Assembly (NCBI GenBank): GCA_020137815.1
Contig: CM035355.1
Coordinates: 7,502,091-7,566,090, forward strand
Reading direction: 5' to 3'
Origin: Hormiphora californensis
Lineage: Eukaryota; Ctenophora; Tentaculata; Cydippida; Pleurobrachiidae
DNA: 64,000 nucleotides
The position numbers and the translations under genes are program-made. Position 1 is the first letter of the stretch. Each line of letters starts with the position of its first letter. Below are positions 34,701 to 44,703 of the stretch, piece by piece. Below the pieces are notes generated by a model. It worked only from the letters and a program-made list of their open reading frames with translations, made no database searches and was not told the origin of the DNA.

Positions 34701-37700
34701 TTTCACAGGGGTAGCTGGTGCAGCTTTCTTCTCCTGCTGACCAGAACTACACGTTACTTCACTCTCCTCTCGGTTCTTCTTCAATATCTCATTGACTACT
34801 GGGGCCATGAGTCCAGGTAGGCTATTCATCAACTCTTGCTTCAGTTTTGAGAAACCATCCTTCAGATCATCACTTGAAATCGAGACTCCAGAATCTGACG
34901 ATGGTGTAGGACACCGGGAACTGTCCGGAAGCATCCGGTAACACATAATCAACATCTGCCAAAGATCCTTCTTCGTAGGTCCACCTGGAGCATCCATAGG
35001 CTCACCCGGGGTACCAGCATCCTCCTCCAATTTCTTCCACACTGTACTGCCTTTACATTTGTCAGAGAAGCTCGTGACAAGGAGCTTACCTTCGAAGTCC
35101 TTCTTCGTTCCACTTTCATACTGGGGTGCCAATCCCGACATTCTATCCTGTAACAGTGGCGCGAGGATCCGATCCACCAAGATTTGGCTTCCTGGATTTG
35201 GCTCAACGAGGTCTCCCAAGATCTGCCCAACTTAGAAAGAGACAGGAACACCAGGCTTGTCTTGTCTTGAAAAGAGGGGGATTGAGCAGAAGTCTTAGAA
35301 GAGTAACGAGGAGCAGTTGAACGGAACCTCAAATTAATTTGTTTAAAGTAGTGTTGAAAAGTTTGAAACATATTATTATTATTATTAGTTTCATTTGAAT
35401 GAACTAGTAAACCCGTTCGCCCTACGGGCGAATTTCGGGGAAATGGTATTGGTAGCTGGATTAGGGAACACTGACATCATCAGTCTAACTAATTACATGC
35501 ACTATCCCATCTTAAGTAACGGTACCGTAGAAGGAGCTCAGGCGGGATCGCTGCGAGTTTCTGGTTTCAGAACGTCAGATGATGATCCGGCGATCAAAGT
35601 TATAAAAGAACTTACTGAGATTGATCATCGGTTCTGTTCAACCTCTAACGTCTTGTTCGTTCTCCCTGCACTTCTTTTGGTGTTGCTGCATTTAAACCCC
35701 TCAGTGTATGGAAAAGTATAAGAGAATGGCGGTGAGATCTTGCGTGAATAACTCCAATTGTCGCTGTCGTATATCAATAGTTGTTGAAGAGAGCATATTA
35801 GCTGGAACAAAGCAAGATCAAATGCACGTGCACGTGCAGTATAGTAGCAACCATGCCATTGGCAACGGCTCCGATTCCTGGCCCCACTCCAGTAGTATTC
35901 CACAGTCCACCTCTAAACCTGCACGTGCTAAATGCCATATAAGGTAAAAAACGTCACACAGGATTTCCCTATTTGCTTTAATAATAGTATGATTGAAACA
36001 TTGTAACTAACCATGATTCTAACTTTCTCAATCGCTTTCCTTGGTATCGCCAGAACAGTCATCTTTGCGTGAATTCGAACCGCCTTTTTACCGTTTCCAC
36101 CTGGTTGATACACCAACTCACAACCCCTGTTACTCCAACCTAGATCGTTTTTCATAATAGTCTGCAGCCGACAATTAAGTTTCAACCACATCGAATCATC
36201 AGCGGAAGAGTTTACACCAAGTCGACCGTCCAATGATTTCTTCAACGCGAGAATGAGATCAGAGAATCCGTTAGAAAACTTGGAAAAATTACTCTCAATA
36301 GCTGCGTGAGTCCTCTCCATTTGGATAACAATTCCTGCGTTCGCATCTCCCTTTATAAAGCACTCAAAGTAGGCCTCTTCCAACATCTTGATAATCCAGG
36401 AGCTGTATCCCATGGAACGGAGGAGGCCACGCATGGAGTACATGTAAATTGGGATGTTTTCCCACATGAAATGTCGGCGAAATTCATACCAAAAGTCTAG
36501 ATTCTGATATATCCGTACTAGCTCCATGTTCTTCTGATCTAGGACTTCCTTGACTTTCTTTTCATCACCCAGCACAGTGAGGAGCTTGTGTATGTTAGCA
36601 TTAAGGATCGTGATGTAGACCTCCTTATACACGTCACCTGGGTGAAGGAGAATAGTTACCAATAGTTACCAATTATATACTAGTAGTAACTAGTAGTAAC
36701 TAATTTAGTAACCAATAGCTACCATTTACCAATAGTTAGTATCTGAGGCGAAGTGCGCAATCCTAAAATAAATTAGCCACCTAGGTGCCCCTACCTGGGC
36801 TTTTTCCGATTTCATCTTGCTGCTTGATGCCAAACAATCGAGTCCAAATACCAGGATTCTCTTCCGCGTACCAGGAAGTGAAACTTTCCCCTTTAAAGTT
36901 GTTTCTATTGAAACCAACTTTACCCGTTGATTTCATAGGGAATGGTTCAATGGGAAGGGCATCCGGTCTACCCTCTTCCTCTTTGAGATCTTCTATCAGC
37001 TTAACCAATCTGGGCATCACCTGTTGGAATATTAATTAGCTGCAGGTCAAACTATTGTTATATGTAGTTGTCTCACAAAAGACTGAACTCTCCGAACCGG
37101 GCCGCGATGTTTTAGTTATAATGCAGTATGACAAACTGTTGGAATATGTTTCTAGGCCAAGATCTGCTCAAACTGACAAATCAAATAGAGTTGTTAGAAG
37201 TGAGGTATAGAGAGGTATGAGGTATGAGAGGTATGAGGTATGGAGAGTCGCACACAAACCTGGTCTTTTGCAAACTTCTTCTTATCGTGTTCATCGTACT
37301 CCACACATATCCTCATAGCACCCTCCTCACACAACACAAAGCTGTCCATATTATTTTTCTTCCTGCTGCTAAAAACCTTATCCGTCCAGATTCTCCCACC
37401 GATGCGATCATCAGACTCGATCATTAGGATGTCTTTACGGGTCAGTTTGGGATTATCTCTCAGCAACTCTCGGAGGATGTATAAACCCGTTACTCCGGCA
37501 CCTACCACTACCACTTCGTAGGTTTTATCGTTGGGAATATCGTCAGGTTGATGTGTGCCTGGAATTGATTTATATGTTACAAGGAAAATTGTTGATGTTA
37601 CAAGGGAAATATAGAAGGTGCGGGAAAGGGGGAATCAACATTGAACGATATACAACAGCCTTCTCAAACAGACTGCATGTAAATTCTAAAATAATTACCT

Positions 37701-37886
37701 ACCATTTTTAGTAGCTGATAACGAAAGTTCCTCTCTATCAGACACACTTCCTTCACTCATTGTATCACTAGTGGTACTATAGTATATACTATCCTCAACT
37801 GTCCCTCCCAGCAAAGAGATGGGGCTTTCTGGTAGATCCACGGCTGACAAAGTGATGGCTTCAAAGTCGTCCTCAAAAATGGGCAT
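28733..37886 (-). CDS. flavin-containing amine oxidase family protein
   Basis: FAD-dependent amine or L-amino-acid oxidase. Exons (minus, approximate): 37703-37886 (acidic N-terminus MPIFEDDFEA), 37260-37556 (Rossmann VVVGAGVTGLYILREL and the GG motif ESDDRIGGRIW), 36795-37020, 36013-36640 (substrate-domain sequence), 29801-29912, 29456-29640, 29024-29215, 28733-28888 (WVEGSLEAAE, which fits the C-terminal FAD contact of the family, then stop). It could be a monoamine oxidase relative or a secreted LAAO-type enzyme; no signal peptide is seen, so an intracellular enzyme is more likely. The intron between 29912 and 36013 contains a complete LINE, and a MITE sits just past the donor at 29456. 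The two halves lie on the same strand and read as one gene, but the junction across the LINE is inferred. Confidence 0.78.
29335..29443. mobile_element. 109-bp hAT-like MITE, copy 2, beside a splice donor
   Basis: Same length and sequence family as the copy at 3730, with a few substitutions. Exact 8-bp direct repeat CTGAAGAC flanks it (29327-29334 and 29444-29451). On the minus strand the amine oxidase exon ends at 29456, so the element begins 13 nt into the intron and the insertion fell four bases past the splice site. Confidence 0.85.
30919..33879 (-). CDS. LINE ORF2: AP endonuclease and reverse transcriptase
   Basis: An open frame of 986 codons. N-terminal apurinic endonuclease-type domain (VGTLNVHSI, LIQETYL, NVYRPPYTGKA, IMGDFNFQ, TESDHFLV), a basic linker, then RT with SNYRPVSNLPFVSKVLEKV, LLDMSAAFDTVDH, GVPQGSLLGPVLF and the catalytic YADDSQIY. 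The C-terminal region (LDYCNVLYGGLP, LWNALPLELRS) is typical of CR1/L2/Jockey-group LINEs. All catalytic boxes look intact and no stop interrupts it, so it may be competent. The start overlaps the end of ORF1 by 46 nt in another frame. Confidence 0.93.
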   Translation of the reverse strand: MGGTEGKETWRVGTLNVHSIMNKTSGVIAHLEDMECDICLIQETYLKTSDTAKLQEIRDYGWNIFSSPRAERAGGGIGILYRDGVKMKLPPVRKFKSFQIQEILIGNGMDLTRICNVYRPPYTGKARFTEAKFLEEFTDYLSELVLKTGLPLIMGDFNFQWQDRDNFYTKKLAELLDSHEFSQLVPRQPTHNRGGTLDLVICPKEVEEKVKSVEIHPEGTESDHFLVLSEVVLETKVGNLQQRDRVNTYRDFKSVDPVLFMKALRGSGLEGRFDLDSPDDLFEIYERELKELVDSFVPLKRRKKVKKVRPWRDNDDVRDALRRRRTAERTWRSKKTPVTKMQYNVMKKMFSRVDKEARTNYLKEDLEESKGDSKALQRKLNRLLGNSEVLLPDVDCDRKLAEDFADFFTGKVEKIRNSVKADVDFPAEDVDSLVDLDKDCILEEFREVSEDEMKRIIKNMSDKTCDLDLIPTWLIKECVEVFAPLFTKIINSSIRQGIVPELFQQALVFPTIKNPYGDRDSLSNYRPVSNLPFVSKVLEKVVLDQLNQALNENDLLNSHQSGYRVGHSCETLLMGMFDDLLQEMDKGNVVALLLLDMSAAFDTVDHAKLVDVLRRRFGIRGTALKWFTSYLGLRNFRVNVRGELSKIIYLICGVPQGSLLGPVLFLLYVEELQDLVHKYGLKIKLYADDSQIYVSLVPLDESGWSITRRKVEECLDQIKTWMVQHWLKCNESKTELLLLGKSSAIDKLAFEPCIRFGDADIYPVDFTGTTGKTLGIYMDENLTLERQVNSVRRNCGMLLRNLWQVHRCLDFSTRILLVKQLVISRLDYCNVLYGGLPMKLISRLQKVLNSCIRFIYGLHGHQEDYLPYMRETHILPVEQRVIFKACLMAYKIVHGSAPDYLIEQIPTDIVDVTCRTRSTAVPDPYKLQYPKLSSINANSKLRKRRPSVLLPDLWNALPLELRSRPAVESFKTGLKTRLFVDAFGSG
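33834..35219 (-). CDS. LINE ORF1: gag-like zinc-knuckle protein
   Basis: An open frame of 461 codons; an internal Met (MSGLAPQYE, near 35141) is the point that aligns with the first Met of the decayed copy at 61366 and may be the true start. The C-terminal half carries Cys-His knuckles CFHCQRYGHVAGSVYC and CAFCAGDHDTRQC and a third Cys cluster (CVNC...LCP), the nucleic-acid-binding array of Jockey/CR1-group ORF1 proteins. It precedes ORF2 and overlaps it by 46 nt, which suggests termination-reinitiation or frameshifting for ORF2. Confidence 0.88.
   Translation of the reverse strand: MGDLVEPNPGSQILVDRILAPLLQDRMSGLAPQYESGTKKDFEGKLLVTSFSDKCKGSTVWKKLEEDAGTPGEPMDAPGGPTKKDLWQMLIMCYRMLPDSSRCPTPSSDSGVSISSDDLKDGFSKLKQELMNSLPGLMAPVVNEILKKNREESEVTCSSGQQEKKAAPATPVKRYMSIKDSNEEGVTPMCEEKWKMVVKPKVVKALKNIPVLDTSVNRKGTQLFFATDDDLKEAEKVLSPFLNVTPFVEKQKKMDPRVLISDLDHDLLNKEVLLDAILSDKNEVVKRLYESGQAVSVIHVNTAGRYAVLKVTPDIREAIADNRDRIFLKLRQHIVKDRFYVTQCFHCQRYGHVAGSVYCPSKDKSATCAFCAGDHDTRQCRAKSGNELNRMKCVNCDVGGSKDDKKYAKSHPASSNLCPHYVNARGRLMENTSGVSKERKNAYLTRAWEELKVKRRGVLAH
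35395..36010. other. intron sequence, nothing recognised
   Basis: Amine oxidase intron upstream of the LINE. One short palindrome TCGCCCTACGGGCGA near 35418. No exon or transposon end that I can support. Confidence 0.4.
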
Positions 37887-37889
37887 TGT

Positions 37890-38600
37890 GAGTAAATTTA
37901 CAAAAACTGTGCCCCCTTTGTACTGCTCCTGATAACTGGATAATTGTCACGTGGTAAGCTTATCCGAGAAAAGAACTCAAAAGCAGGCAGAGATGCAACC
38001 AATGTTAGCGATTTTTAGAGCAAAATGAAGGTGAAAATGCAAAACTGAGACGGAATCGGTGGACATGTGAAGGTATATTTGTTGTTATCTTAACCTTGGT
38101 GTGAGGCAAGAGCGGGCCTGAGTCGAATAGGGAGTGAGGAGAAGAGAAGACAGAGAGAGAGACGAGCGAGAGAGAGGTAGGAAGGGCCGCAGGAGAGCAG
38201 ATCGCGCATCCCTCTGCGAGAGAGAAGGGAGCGAGAGACGAGAGCCGAGGAGCGAGATAGAGAGGGAGCAGAGGAGAGGGACGAGAGCTGCGGCATAGAG
38301 TAGAGAGAGCAGTATGCTCAGACTAGAGAGATCGTCGAGCCGGAGATACTATCAAGTACTCTCTGCTCTCGATGCTCGACCGAGCATCGCAGCAAGCGAA
38401 CTCTCTTCGATCTCAATCTCTCTTTCAGCGCTCTCTCTCTCTCTCTCTCTCTCTCTGATCTCTCTCTCCCCGCAAGTTAAATCTATTATCAGTTATGCAA
38501 GCATATTACATAAAATGCAAGCATATTTCATAAAATGCACCACCAAATACAGGGCCTCTACCGTCAGAAGGTGGAATTCCGAGAACCACATGGTACAAAT
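37890..38600. repeat. GA-rich then CT-rich low-complexity tract
   Basis: About 38100-38300 is purine-rich (GAGAGA blocks) and about 38390-38470 is a (CT)n run, with a short palindrome between (CTCGATGCTCG...CGAGCATCG). It separates the amine oxidase start from the eIF1A stop. Possibly promoter or structural sequence; no gene seen. Confidence 0.6.
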
Positions 38601-38661
38601 ATGAAACACACTGATTTTTTAAAACGGACATTTGGCACAAAAAGGGGTGGCTGGGTTCTCG

Positions 38662-39701
38662 ATTAAATATCATCAATATCATTCAACATCACATTCTGAT
38701 CATCTTCCTCGTCTGAACTGCCATCAATATCGTCCTGGAAACAAATGTGATGGTGAGATGTGGGGATTTAATATTTATAGATGGTGAGATGTGGGAATTT
38801 ATAGATGATGGGGATAATGTTGGGGGACTATGAGACCTGGATGACGAGCTCGAGTGCTACGTACAAGTGGTGGTTTCTGGTAGCACTCGAGCTCGTGATG
38901 GTTTGATTGGGGACGCCTATAAATTTAGGGGGACACCCGACACGGGACACCCTGCAATACGTACCTGGAACTCAATTCCGTCCAGATCATCATCTTCATT
39001 GATTTGGGCATCATTAATCTTGGCAGTCTCGGGGAGTTCCTTGTAAGCCTTCAGGTTCCTCGCTTCGTCGGGGTTATACTTCTGAATCACATCAGCCTTG
39101 CTGTCTTGGTAATCCCTTAGACCTGGTGAGTTGTATTGTATGAGAGATCGGAGGTGAAAGGGTAGATAGAGGAGGTGGATATGTCATGGAAACATTGGAA
39201 TAACAATGTCATATCTCCCTGGTTAATCCCTTACCTATCATATGATATCTCCCTGGTTAATCCCTTACCTATCAATATGATATCTCCCTGGTTAATCCAC
39301 ACCTTCTTCCTCAGTTTACCCCGAATGTGACACAACCTCTTAACGCCGTCAAAACAGAAAGCCTCCAATCGACCGTTACCTAACAACTTCAATACCTGAT
39401 GAGGGTAGGGTTAGGGATGGGACGAGGGAGAGAATAACAGAGAAAGGAACGGGGAGAAAACGCTCTCATTTTAAAACAAATAATAAAGTATGCTTCCGCA
39501 AATAAGGGAGCGTTAATGAAAAAGGAAGAATTCAATTCAGTGATGGTGAAACTACGACAACCATAACACAGCTAAACATAAAGCCCATACCTGAGCGTAT
39601 TCCTGGCCGTGTTCCTTGAAAACCAACTCCCTCTTTTCACTTTCATTTTCGTTTTTACCCCTCCGCCTGTTCTTACCTCCCTTTCCCTTGTTCTTAGGCA
39701 T
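38662..39701 (-). CDS. EIF1A: translation initiation factor eIF1A
   Basis: OB-fold factor that binds the 40S A-site and promotes scanning and start-codon choice. Exons (minus, approximate): 39588-39701 ([18 protein letters not shown]..., basic N-tail), 39276-39397 ([36 protein letters not shown]), 38967-39121 ([31 protein letters not shown]), 38662-38735 (acidic tail ending NDIDDI). The DIDDI end binds eIF5B and is fully conserved. The second exon's donor region is tandemly repeated. A 17-bp hairpin lies in the last intron. Confidence 0.96.
38844..38896. repeat. 17-bp perfect hairpin in eIF1A intron
   Basis: Arms ACGAGCTCGAGTGCTAC (38844-38860) and its reverse complement (38880-38896) with a 19-nt loop, between the third and fourth eIF1A exons. 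Could be a small inverted insertion. Confidence 0.75.
39207..39295 (-). repeat. tandem copies of an exon end plus splice donor
   Basis: Two full copies and one partial copy of a 34-35-bp unit (on the minus strand ATTAACCAGGGAGATATC, then ATAGGTAAGGG). The first copy is the real end of the second eIF1A exon; the others lie in the intron and repeat the GTAAGG donor. Confidence 0.85.
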
Positions 39702-39799
39702 GCCTACTACTGTGTCAAGGGATATATTGTCATCTTCAGATGTCAGTTTTCGGTGATATAGCTGGTAATAAGCAATTTGTTCAATCAAATGCAATTAAC

Positions 39800-40190
39800 C
39801 GTATATCAACACATGTGTGTGAATTGTGAATAACAAACAACACAGTACAAACAATGCCACACAGTACATTCTCTCTTTACAGAGATAGAACTTTTGACGG
39901 TTGTTGGTAGCACATACTACTATTTCGATCAATTAAATCAATATTAGGCAGTGTAGTAAGCAAGTAGTTAACATTAAAAAAGTCAAAACTCGCTGCTGAC
40001 TAAATCTAACTATGTAATTTGTTTTGGATCATTTGTAACCCCAGAAATGCATTTTCAAATGGAACAAACAGGCCCTGTTGGTTGGATAGTATCCAATGGA
40101 TCACACCTGACACCAATGGATAAACATCAGCACTGGAAACACCAACTTGGTGTCACCAAGATCAAGATGACCGTGGGTTAGAAAATACTC
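39800..40190. other. intergenic, upstream of eIF1A
   Basis: No coding exon. The stretch GGATCATTTGTAACCCCAGA near 40026 resembles one near 60490 (GGATCACTTTTAACCCCAGA), so both may be copies of an unnamed repeat. Confidence 0.4.
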
Positions 40191-40191
40191 A

Positions 40192-40466
40192 CTAAAAAAT
40201 GGTGCTAGAATCTATACCTAGCAAACACAGTTGGCGTAGATTGCTTGCCAGCGCCAAATTTCAGACGGTCATAGCTCCACTCCCTGGTGAGATAGAGACT
40301 TGAAATTTGCTGTGTAAGAAGAACTCGACATGATCTCCTTACAAAACAAATTTCGAGTCTCTATCTTATCAGGGGGTGGATCTATGGCCGTCTGAAATTT
40401 GGCGCTGGCAAGCAATCTACGCCAACTGTGTTTGCTGGGTACTATAGATTCTAGCACCATTTTTTA
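40192..40466. mobile_element. palindromic MITE, TA target
   Basis: Arms of about 80 bp start AAAAATGGTGCTAGAATC and pair end to end, including GGCGTAGATTGCTTGCCAGC; a second weaker inverted repeat lies inside. TA on each side. No ORF. Confidence 0.8.
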
Positions 40467-40602
40467 GATTCTAGCAGCTAGATTTTCGAACGTAACAAAC
40501 GCACTCATCTGACTTCTGAATAGGGCAGGGGAATCAGGAATCTTCAAACGACAACATTCGTACAATACTGTTAGCAAACTGTATAGAGTAATTAAGACTC
40601 CA

Positions 40603-41703
40603 GTGTGGTGGGAGAAATGGCTCACCCTAGAACAATTGCAAAAATGCATAATAACCTGTAAATCACTTGTAATTTGAAGTTCAAACTAGTTTTAAAATAG
40701 TTTTGAAATTTTTTTAGAAAAATTTTAGTTTTGAAATAGCTTTTGAAATAGCTTTTGAAATAGCTTTTGAAATAGCTTTTGAAATAGCTTTGGCCGGGTG
40801 GTAGAAACGGCTCATGTGGCTCATCTGGCAGCTGCACGATCATTATGAACACAAGGACATTCATATAACAGCGAAAACCAGTGTACCCGACTAATTTTAA
40901 TACGCCGAATCACGTGAGCAACTCTGGCAAGCGCTCAGATGTGAAGAAAGTGCCCTAATTGAGCATAATTGGGTGTAATTGACCGGACTTACAACTTTTC
41001 TCCTGAAAACTCTAGAAGTTAATGTGAGGGCACTTTTCCGACTAACTTTGATACGCTGAATCACGTAAACAACTTTTCCAAGCCCTCAGAGATGAAGAAA
41101 GTGCCCTAATTGAGCAATTACGGTCAATTAGACCTAATCAGACTCAATTAGGGCAATTTCCCCGCCTCTTAGGGCTTGGAAAAGTTGCTTACGTGATTCA
41201 GCGTATCAAAGTTAGTCGGAAAAGTGCCCTCACATTAACTTCTAGAGTTTTCAGGAGAAAAGTTGTAAGTCCGGTCAATTACACCCAATTATGCTCAATT
41301 AGGGCACTTTCTTCACATCTGAGCGCTTGCCAGAGTTGCTCACGTGATTCGGCGTATTAAAATTAGTCGGGTACACTGGTTTTCGCTTTTATATGAATGT
41401 CCTTGTGTTCATAATGATCATGCAGCTGCCTGATGAGCCACATGAGCCGTTTCTGCCACCCGGCCAAAGCTATTTCAAAAGCTATTTCAAAGGCTATTTC
41501 AAAAGCTATTTCAAAAGCTATTTCAAAAGCTATTTCAAAAGCTATTTCAAAAGCTATTTCAAAACTAAAATTTTTCTAAAAAAAATTCAAAACTATTTTA
41601 AAACTGTTTCAAAACTAGTTTGAACTTCAAATTACAAGTAATTTACAGGTTATTATATGCATTTTTGCAATTGTTCTAGGGTGAGCCATTTCTCCCACCA
41701 CAC
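40603..41703. mobile_element. 1.1-kb foldback element with 12-bp tandem repeats
   Basis: Two arms of about 540 bp pair along nearly their whole length, from GTGTGGTGGGAGAAATGG at the left to its complement at the right, with short flanking repeats TCCA. Each arm holds a 12-bp tandem array (GCTATTTCAAAA), five copies on the left and about eight on the right. The centre is another palindrome rich in AATTAGGGCA-type motifs. The SYFK-repeat reading frames here are a by-product of the array. Confidence 0.85.
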
Positions 41704-41756
41704 TCCAGAGAGCGTGTAGACTAAGAGTTGGCAAGTTCTAAGCAACCACTGTTACA

Positions 41757-41945
41757 GTGGTGCTCCGTCATGTTGGCTGCCCGCACAGCGTCGCCCAAAA
41801 CTTTGTCACTTGTTCACGACGTCCAAAACGCTCAAATAATCATTTTATGTCAGGGGAGTATGTCTTAGGCGTTGTGAACAACGTGTTGGTCGAAGCTTTG
41901 TGTGGGCGCCGGCGGCCAATAATAAATATGACGGAGCAACGTGAC
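41757..41945. mobile_element. imperfect palindromic element
   Basis: Ends TGCTCCGTCAT and ATGACGGAGCA pair; the interior folds imperfectly (GTTCACGACG / CGTTGTGAAC). It adjoins the foldback at 40603. Probably another MITE. Confidence 0.6.
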
Positions 41946-42526
41946 CGTAAACTTTTGTGTTTTGGAAATCTGTTGGCCTATGCTACAGGCCCTTAGAAGC
42001 CGTGGAAAACGCGCGCACTTGGGGTCTGCAGCGCATGCCAAGGAAATCTGAAGCTGAAGTTTGATTTTTTATTTTTCTCGCGAAATAAAAAACCAATATA
42101 TAATACTTTACTGCAACGCGCGCGGCGCGGCGGGCAAATGCGGGTAATGTGATGCGTTACAGCGCCTTCCGTAAAATCGCAAGTGACGTCATCGAGTATC
42201 ACAATCGCTGATACAATGAAACACATAAATTATCGTGTGCAAAAGATCAAAGCAATTTGAATTTGAAAGCAACCGGCCCGCTATGAGAGTCGACAGACTG
42301 GGTCACCCATTGCCAATGGGCCATTGGTGACACTGACACTGACATAGTGATAGACACCTGGTGCCACGAAACAGGCCAGGGCCCAGGACGGTGTGCATGT
42401 GACTGAGCGACAGTGACCATTCTTCAATTTAGATTCAATGTGACACAATACAAGATAAACTCTGTAAAATGTTGGCGAGATTGACACCCTGTAAAGCAGA
42501 GAGGTAGCAATGGTAAAGCACACAGT
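41946..42526. other. spacer, nothing recognised
   Basis: Includes a CpG-rich stretch (GCGCGCGGCGCGGCGG near 42116). I see no exon or transposon end. Confidence 0.4.
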
Positions 42527-44195
42527 TCACGTAAACAGCATGGGGTTCTCAAAAGCACCCATAAACTTGGCTCTCAGTTTATATAGTTCTGCTAAATGAC
42601 TCTCAAGGATATCCTGCTGACTCAGAAGCTCCCCGTCTGATGATTGTCTGTATTTTACACTACAGTGGATCTCATTCGCCAAATCTGATGCTTTCTGAAA
42701 ACATGAATCAGGTAGTAATTGCAACAATAGGTAAGTGGTTATTTTTCTTAGGCATAGAACAAAATTGAAAGTCATTGGCCTTGTTACTTGAATCCTAGTG
42801 GGTCCTGGATCCCAGTCTCCCCAATCCAAAATTCCTCTAATCTATATCTATATTTAGGTATGTGTGTCCCGGGGACACTGTCCCACTCCCAACTCCCGGC
42901 CCTCTCTTCCCTGGGAAACTTCCTAGCTTCCCCTCCCCATGCCTCTAACTCCCCCTCCTAAATATAGTGCCCTATTGGCCCCTTTACTTGCTCTTCCCCA
43001 TGGAGATGAGCTACTGCTAGTGTTCCCTCTCCCAACCCTTGATTTCTCTATACCTCCCTATCTCCGGCTATCTTTATCATTACCTTTTGTAGTTGACTAT
43101 CCACCATTACATTTCTATCGGTGAGAGTGCACATGGTGTTACTGCTCGCCTCCGCCGGCTCAATGGATACCCGGATGAGCAGACACGCCAGGTCCAGTTC
43201 CTCACTATACGCGTTGTGTAGGATCACTGACCTGTAACCTGGACATAGAGGGATTGTTAAGACAGAGAGAGGGAGGGTGATCGGGGAGGAGAGACAGGAG
43301 ACTGGACAGCGAGGGACAGAGAGAGAGAGAGGGACAGAGAGGGACAGAAAGGGACTCTCCCTAGTACACGGGTGAGTACACCGACCTGTAACCAGGACAG
43401 AGGAAGAGGGTGAGTCTCAACGAGACAGACAGGGAGGGTGAGGGTGATTGGGGATGATTTGGGGAGGAGAGGTCCTCCCTGTAAGTACTTGTTGAGTAAG
43501 TACAGCACGTAGCAGGATCGGGAGGGTAATGTGTGTATTTGGGCACTACGTGCAGTGGGAACAGTGCAGGGCAACACCAATTTGCAAGTTGAGAGAGTCA
43601 CAAACTTTAACTTGTTATCACTGCTGCAGTACCAGCTGTGATAACAAAATCCCTGCAATTCTACGATATCTTTCTCAAATGGGATAACCATGAAGGCAGT
43701 GAAATGATTATTTTCTCAGGTGGTTGAGTAGTTGGAGTGTAGTATTATAACTTATATTGCCTTCCTCCCCTCCCTCTAAGAAAAATAGAAATTAGAAAGT
43801 TTGATCCTGTCTGATGTCGCCGACCCTTTTTTGATTGTTGCGATATAGGGCGTTCAGTTCGGGTCGGTGCCGCCAGACAGACAGGTTCTGAAAATTTCAG
43901 AACCTTTGTTTTGTTACATTTCAGACTGAAATGTAACAAAATGACCCAGTTTTGTGTTTCACATTCCATAGTTTGTCTCAATTCCATCTAGTCGCCTACT
44001 CTCTGTCAGTATTTCAGGAAATATCACGGCATAAAATGTACGATCATTCGCTGTGTGCCTAGAATTAAATATATGCAATGTATTGCCATGGGCGTTTTGA
44101 TATCCAACACCGATTATACATTGTACCAGTAATAGCTTGAGTTGGTGTTTGTGCAGTCCCGATATCTCTAGCTAATTAGGGCTGCATTCCGACAC

Positions 44196-44241
44196 CACGT
44201 GTCTTGACTAACAGTCACGTGTCTATACTAACAGTCACGTG
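44196..44241 (+). promoter_or_regulatory. three CACGTG E-boxes spaced 20 bp
   Basis: CACGTG at 44196, 44216 and 44236, set in a near-repeat ACTAACAGTCACGTG. They lie about 195-240 bp upstream of a TATA box and about 460-500 bp upstream of the PIM-like kinase ATG. Equal spacing of two helical turns suggests a bHLH-Zip site cluster, by inference. Confidence 0.6.
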
Positions 44242-44434
44242 ACACCCTACACGTAGTTCCAGCCGGGGTACCACGTCACGGCAGTCAGTTTATCACTAAT
44301 TGGGGCAGCCACATACCAACTGCAGTCTGCTAATTGGGGCACATACCAATACTGTCTCATCTTACGCCCTCTCACCCAGACCCCCCAATAATTAGGGGCT
44401 CATTAGTGGGGCTCCAACTGCAAGGGGAGAAGGG

Positions 44435-44442
44435 TATAAAAA
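44435..44442 (+). promoter_or_regulatory. TATA box of the PIM-like kinase
   Basis: GGGTATAAAAACAG, about 270 bp before the kinase ATG, in the right orientation; transcription would start near 44465, leaving a 5' UTR of about 240 nt. Confidence 0.6.
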
Positions 44443-44703
44443 CAGGTCTCATTTCCATCACAAACATATCAATCACTGATCTTCTCTTCAAGCAACTACA
44501 GCTCCCACTACTACAACAACACTTCAGCTGAACTCTCTGTGATACTACTTCATCTGATATCCAACAACCAACCAGCAGCAACTACTCCTACCAGTCCCTA
44601 ACTGTTATCCAGCCTACTGAACACAGCAGCTCCTACTACTCAGCTGATATCTCTACCACGTGCCACAGCAGCTCCCGATCTCTCTCTCCCTACCACTGCC
44701 ACC

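Larger units (their letters stand above)
30415..35371 (-). mobile_element. full-length CR1/L2-like LINE
   Basis: Non-LTR retrotransposon lying in the amine oxidase intron, minus strand. Two long open ORFs (see next entries). The 3' side ends, on the minus strand, at an (ATT)n stretch near 30410-30425, the type of simple-repeat tail used by CR1/L2 elements. The 5' UTR begins near 35370 beside another (ATT)n stretch. The 5' UTR matches that of the decayed copy at 61.1 kb. Exact ends and the target duplication could not be fixed because both borders are in simple repeats. Confidence 0.8.

Noticed and set aside
38090-38604. Ser/Arg/Leu-rich frames in the GA/CT tract
   Set aside because: Low-complexity sequence gives open frames on both strands; no conserved motif.
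40622-41623. Reading frames with SYFK repeats on both strands
   Set aside because: They arise from the 12-bp array of a foldback element and mirror each other; not a protein gene.
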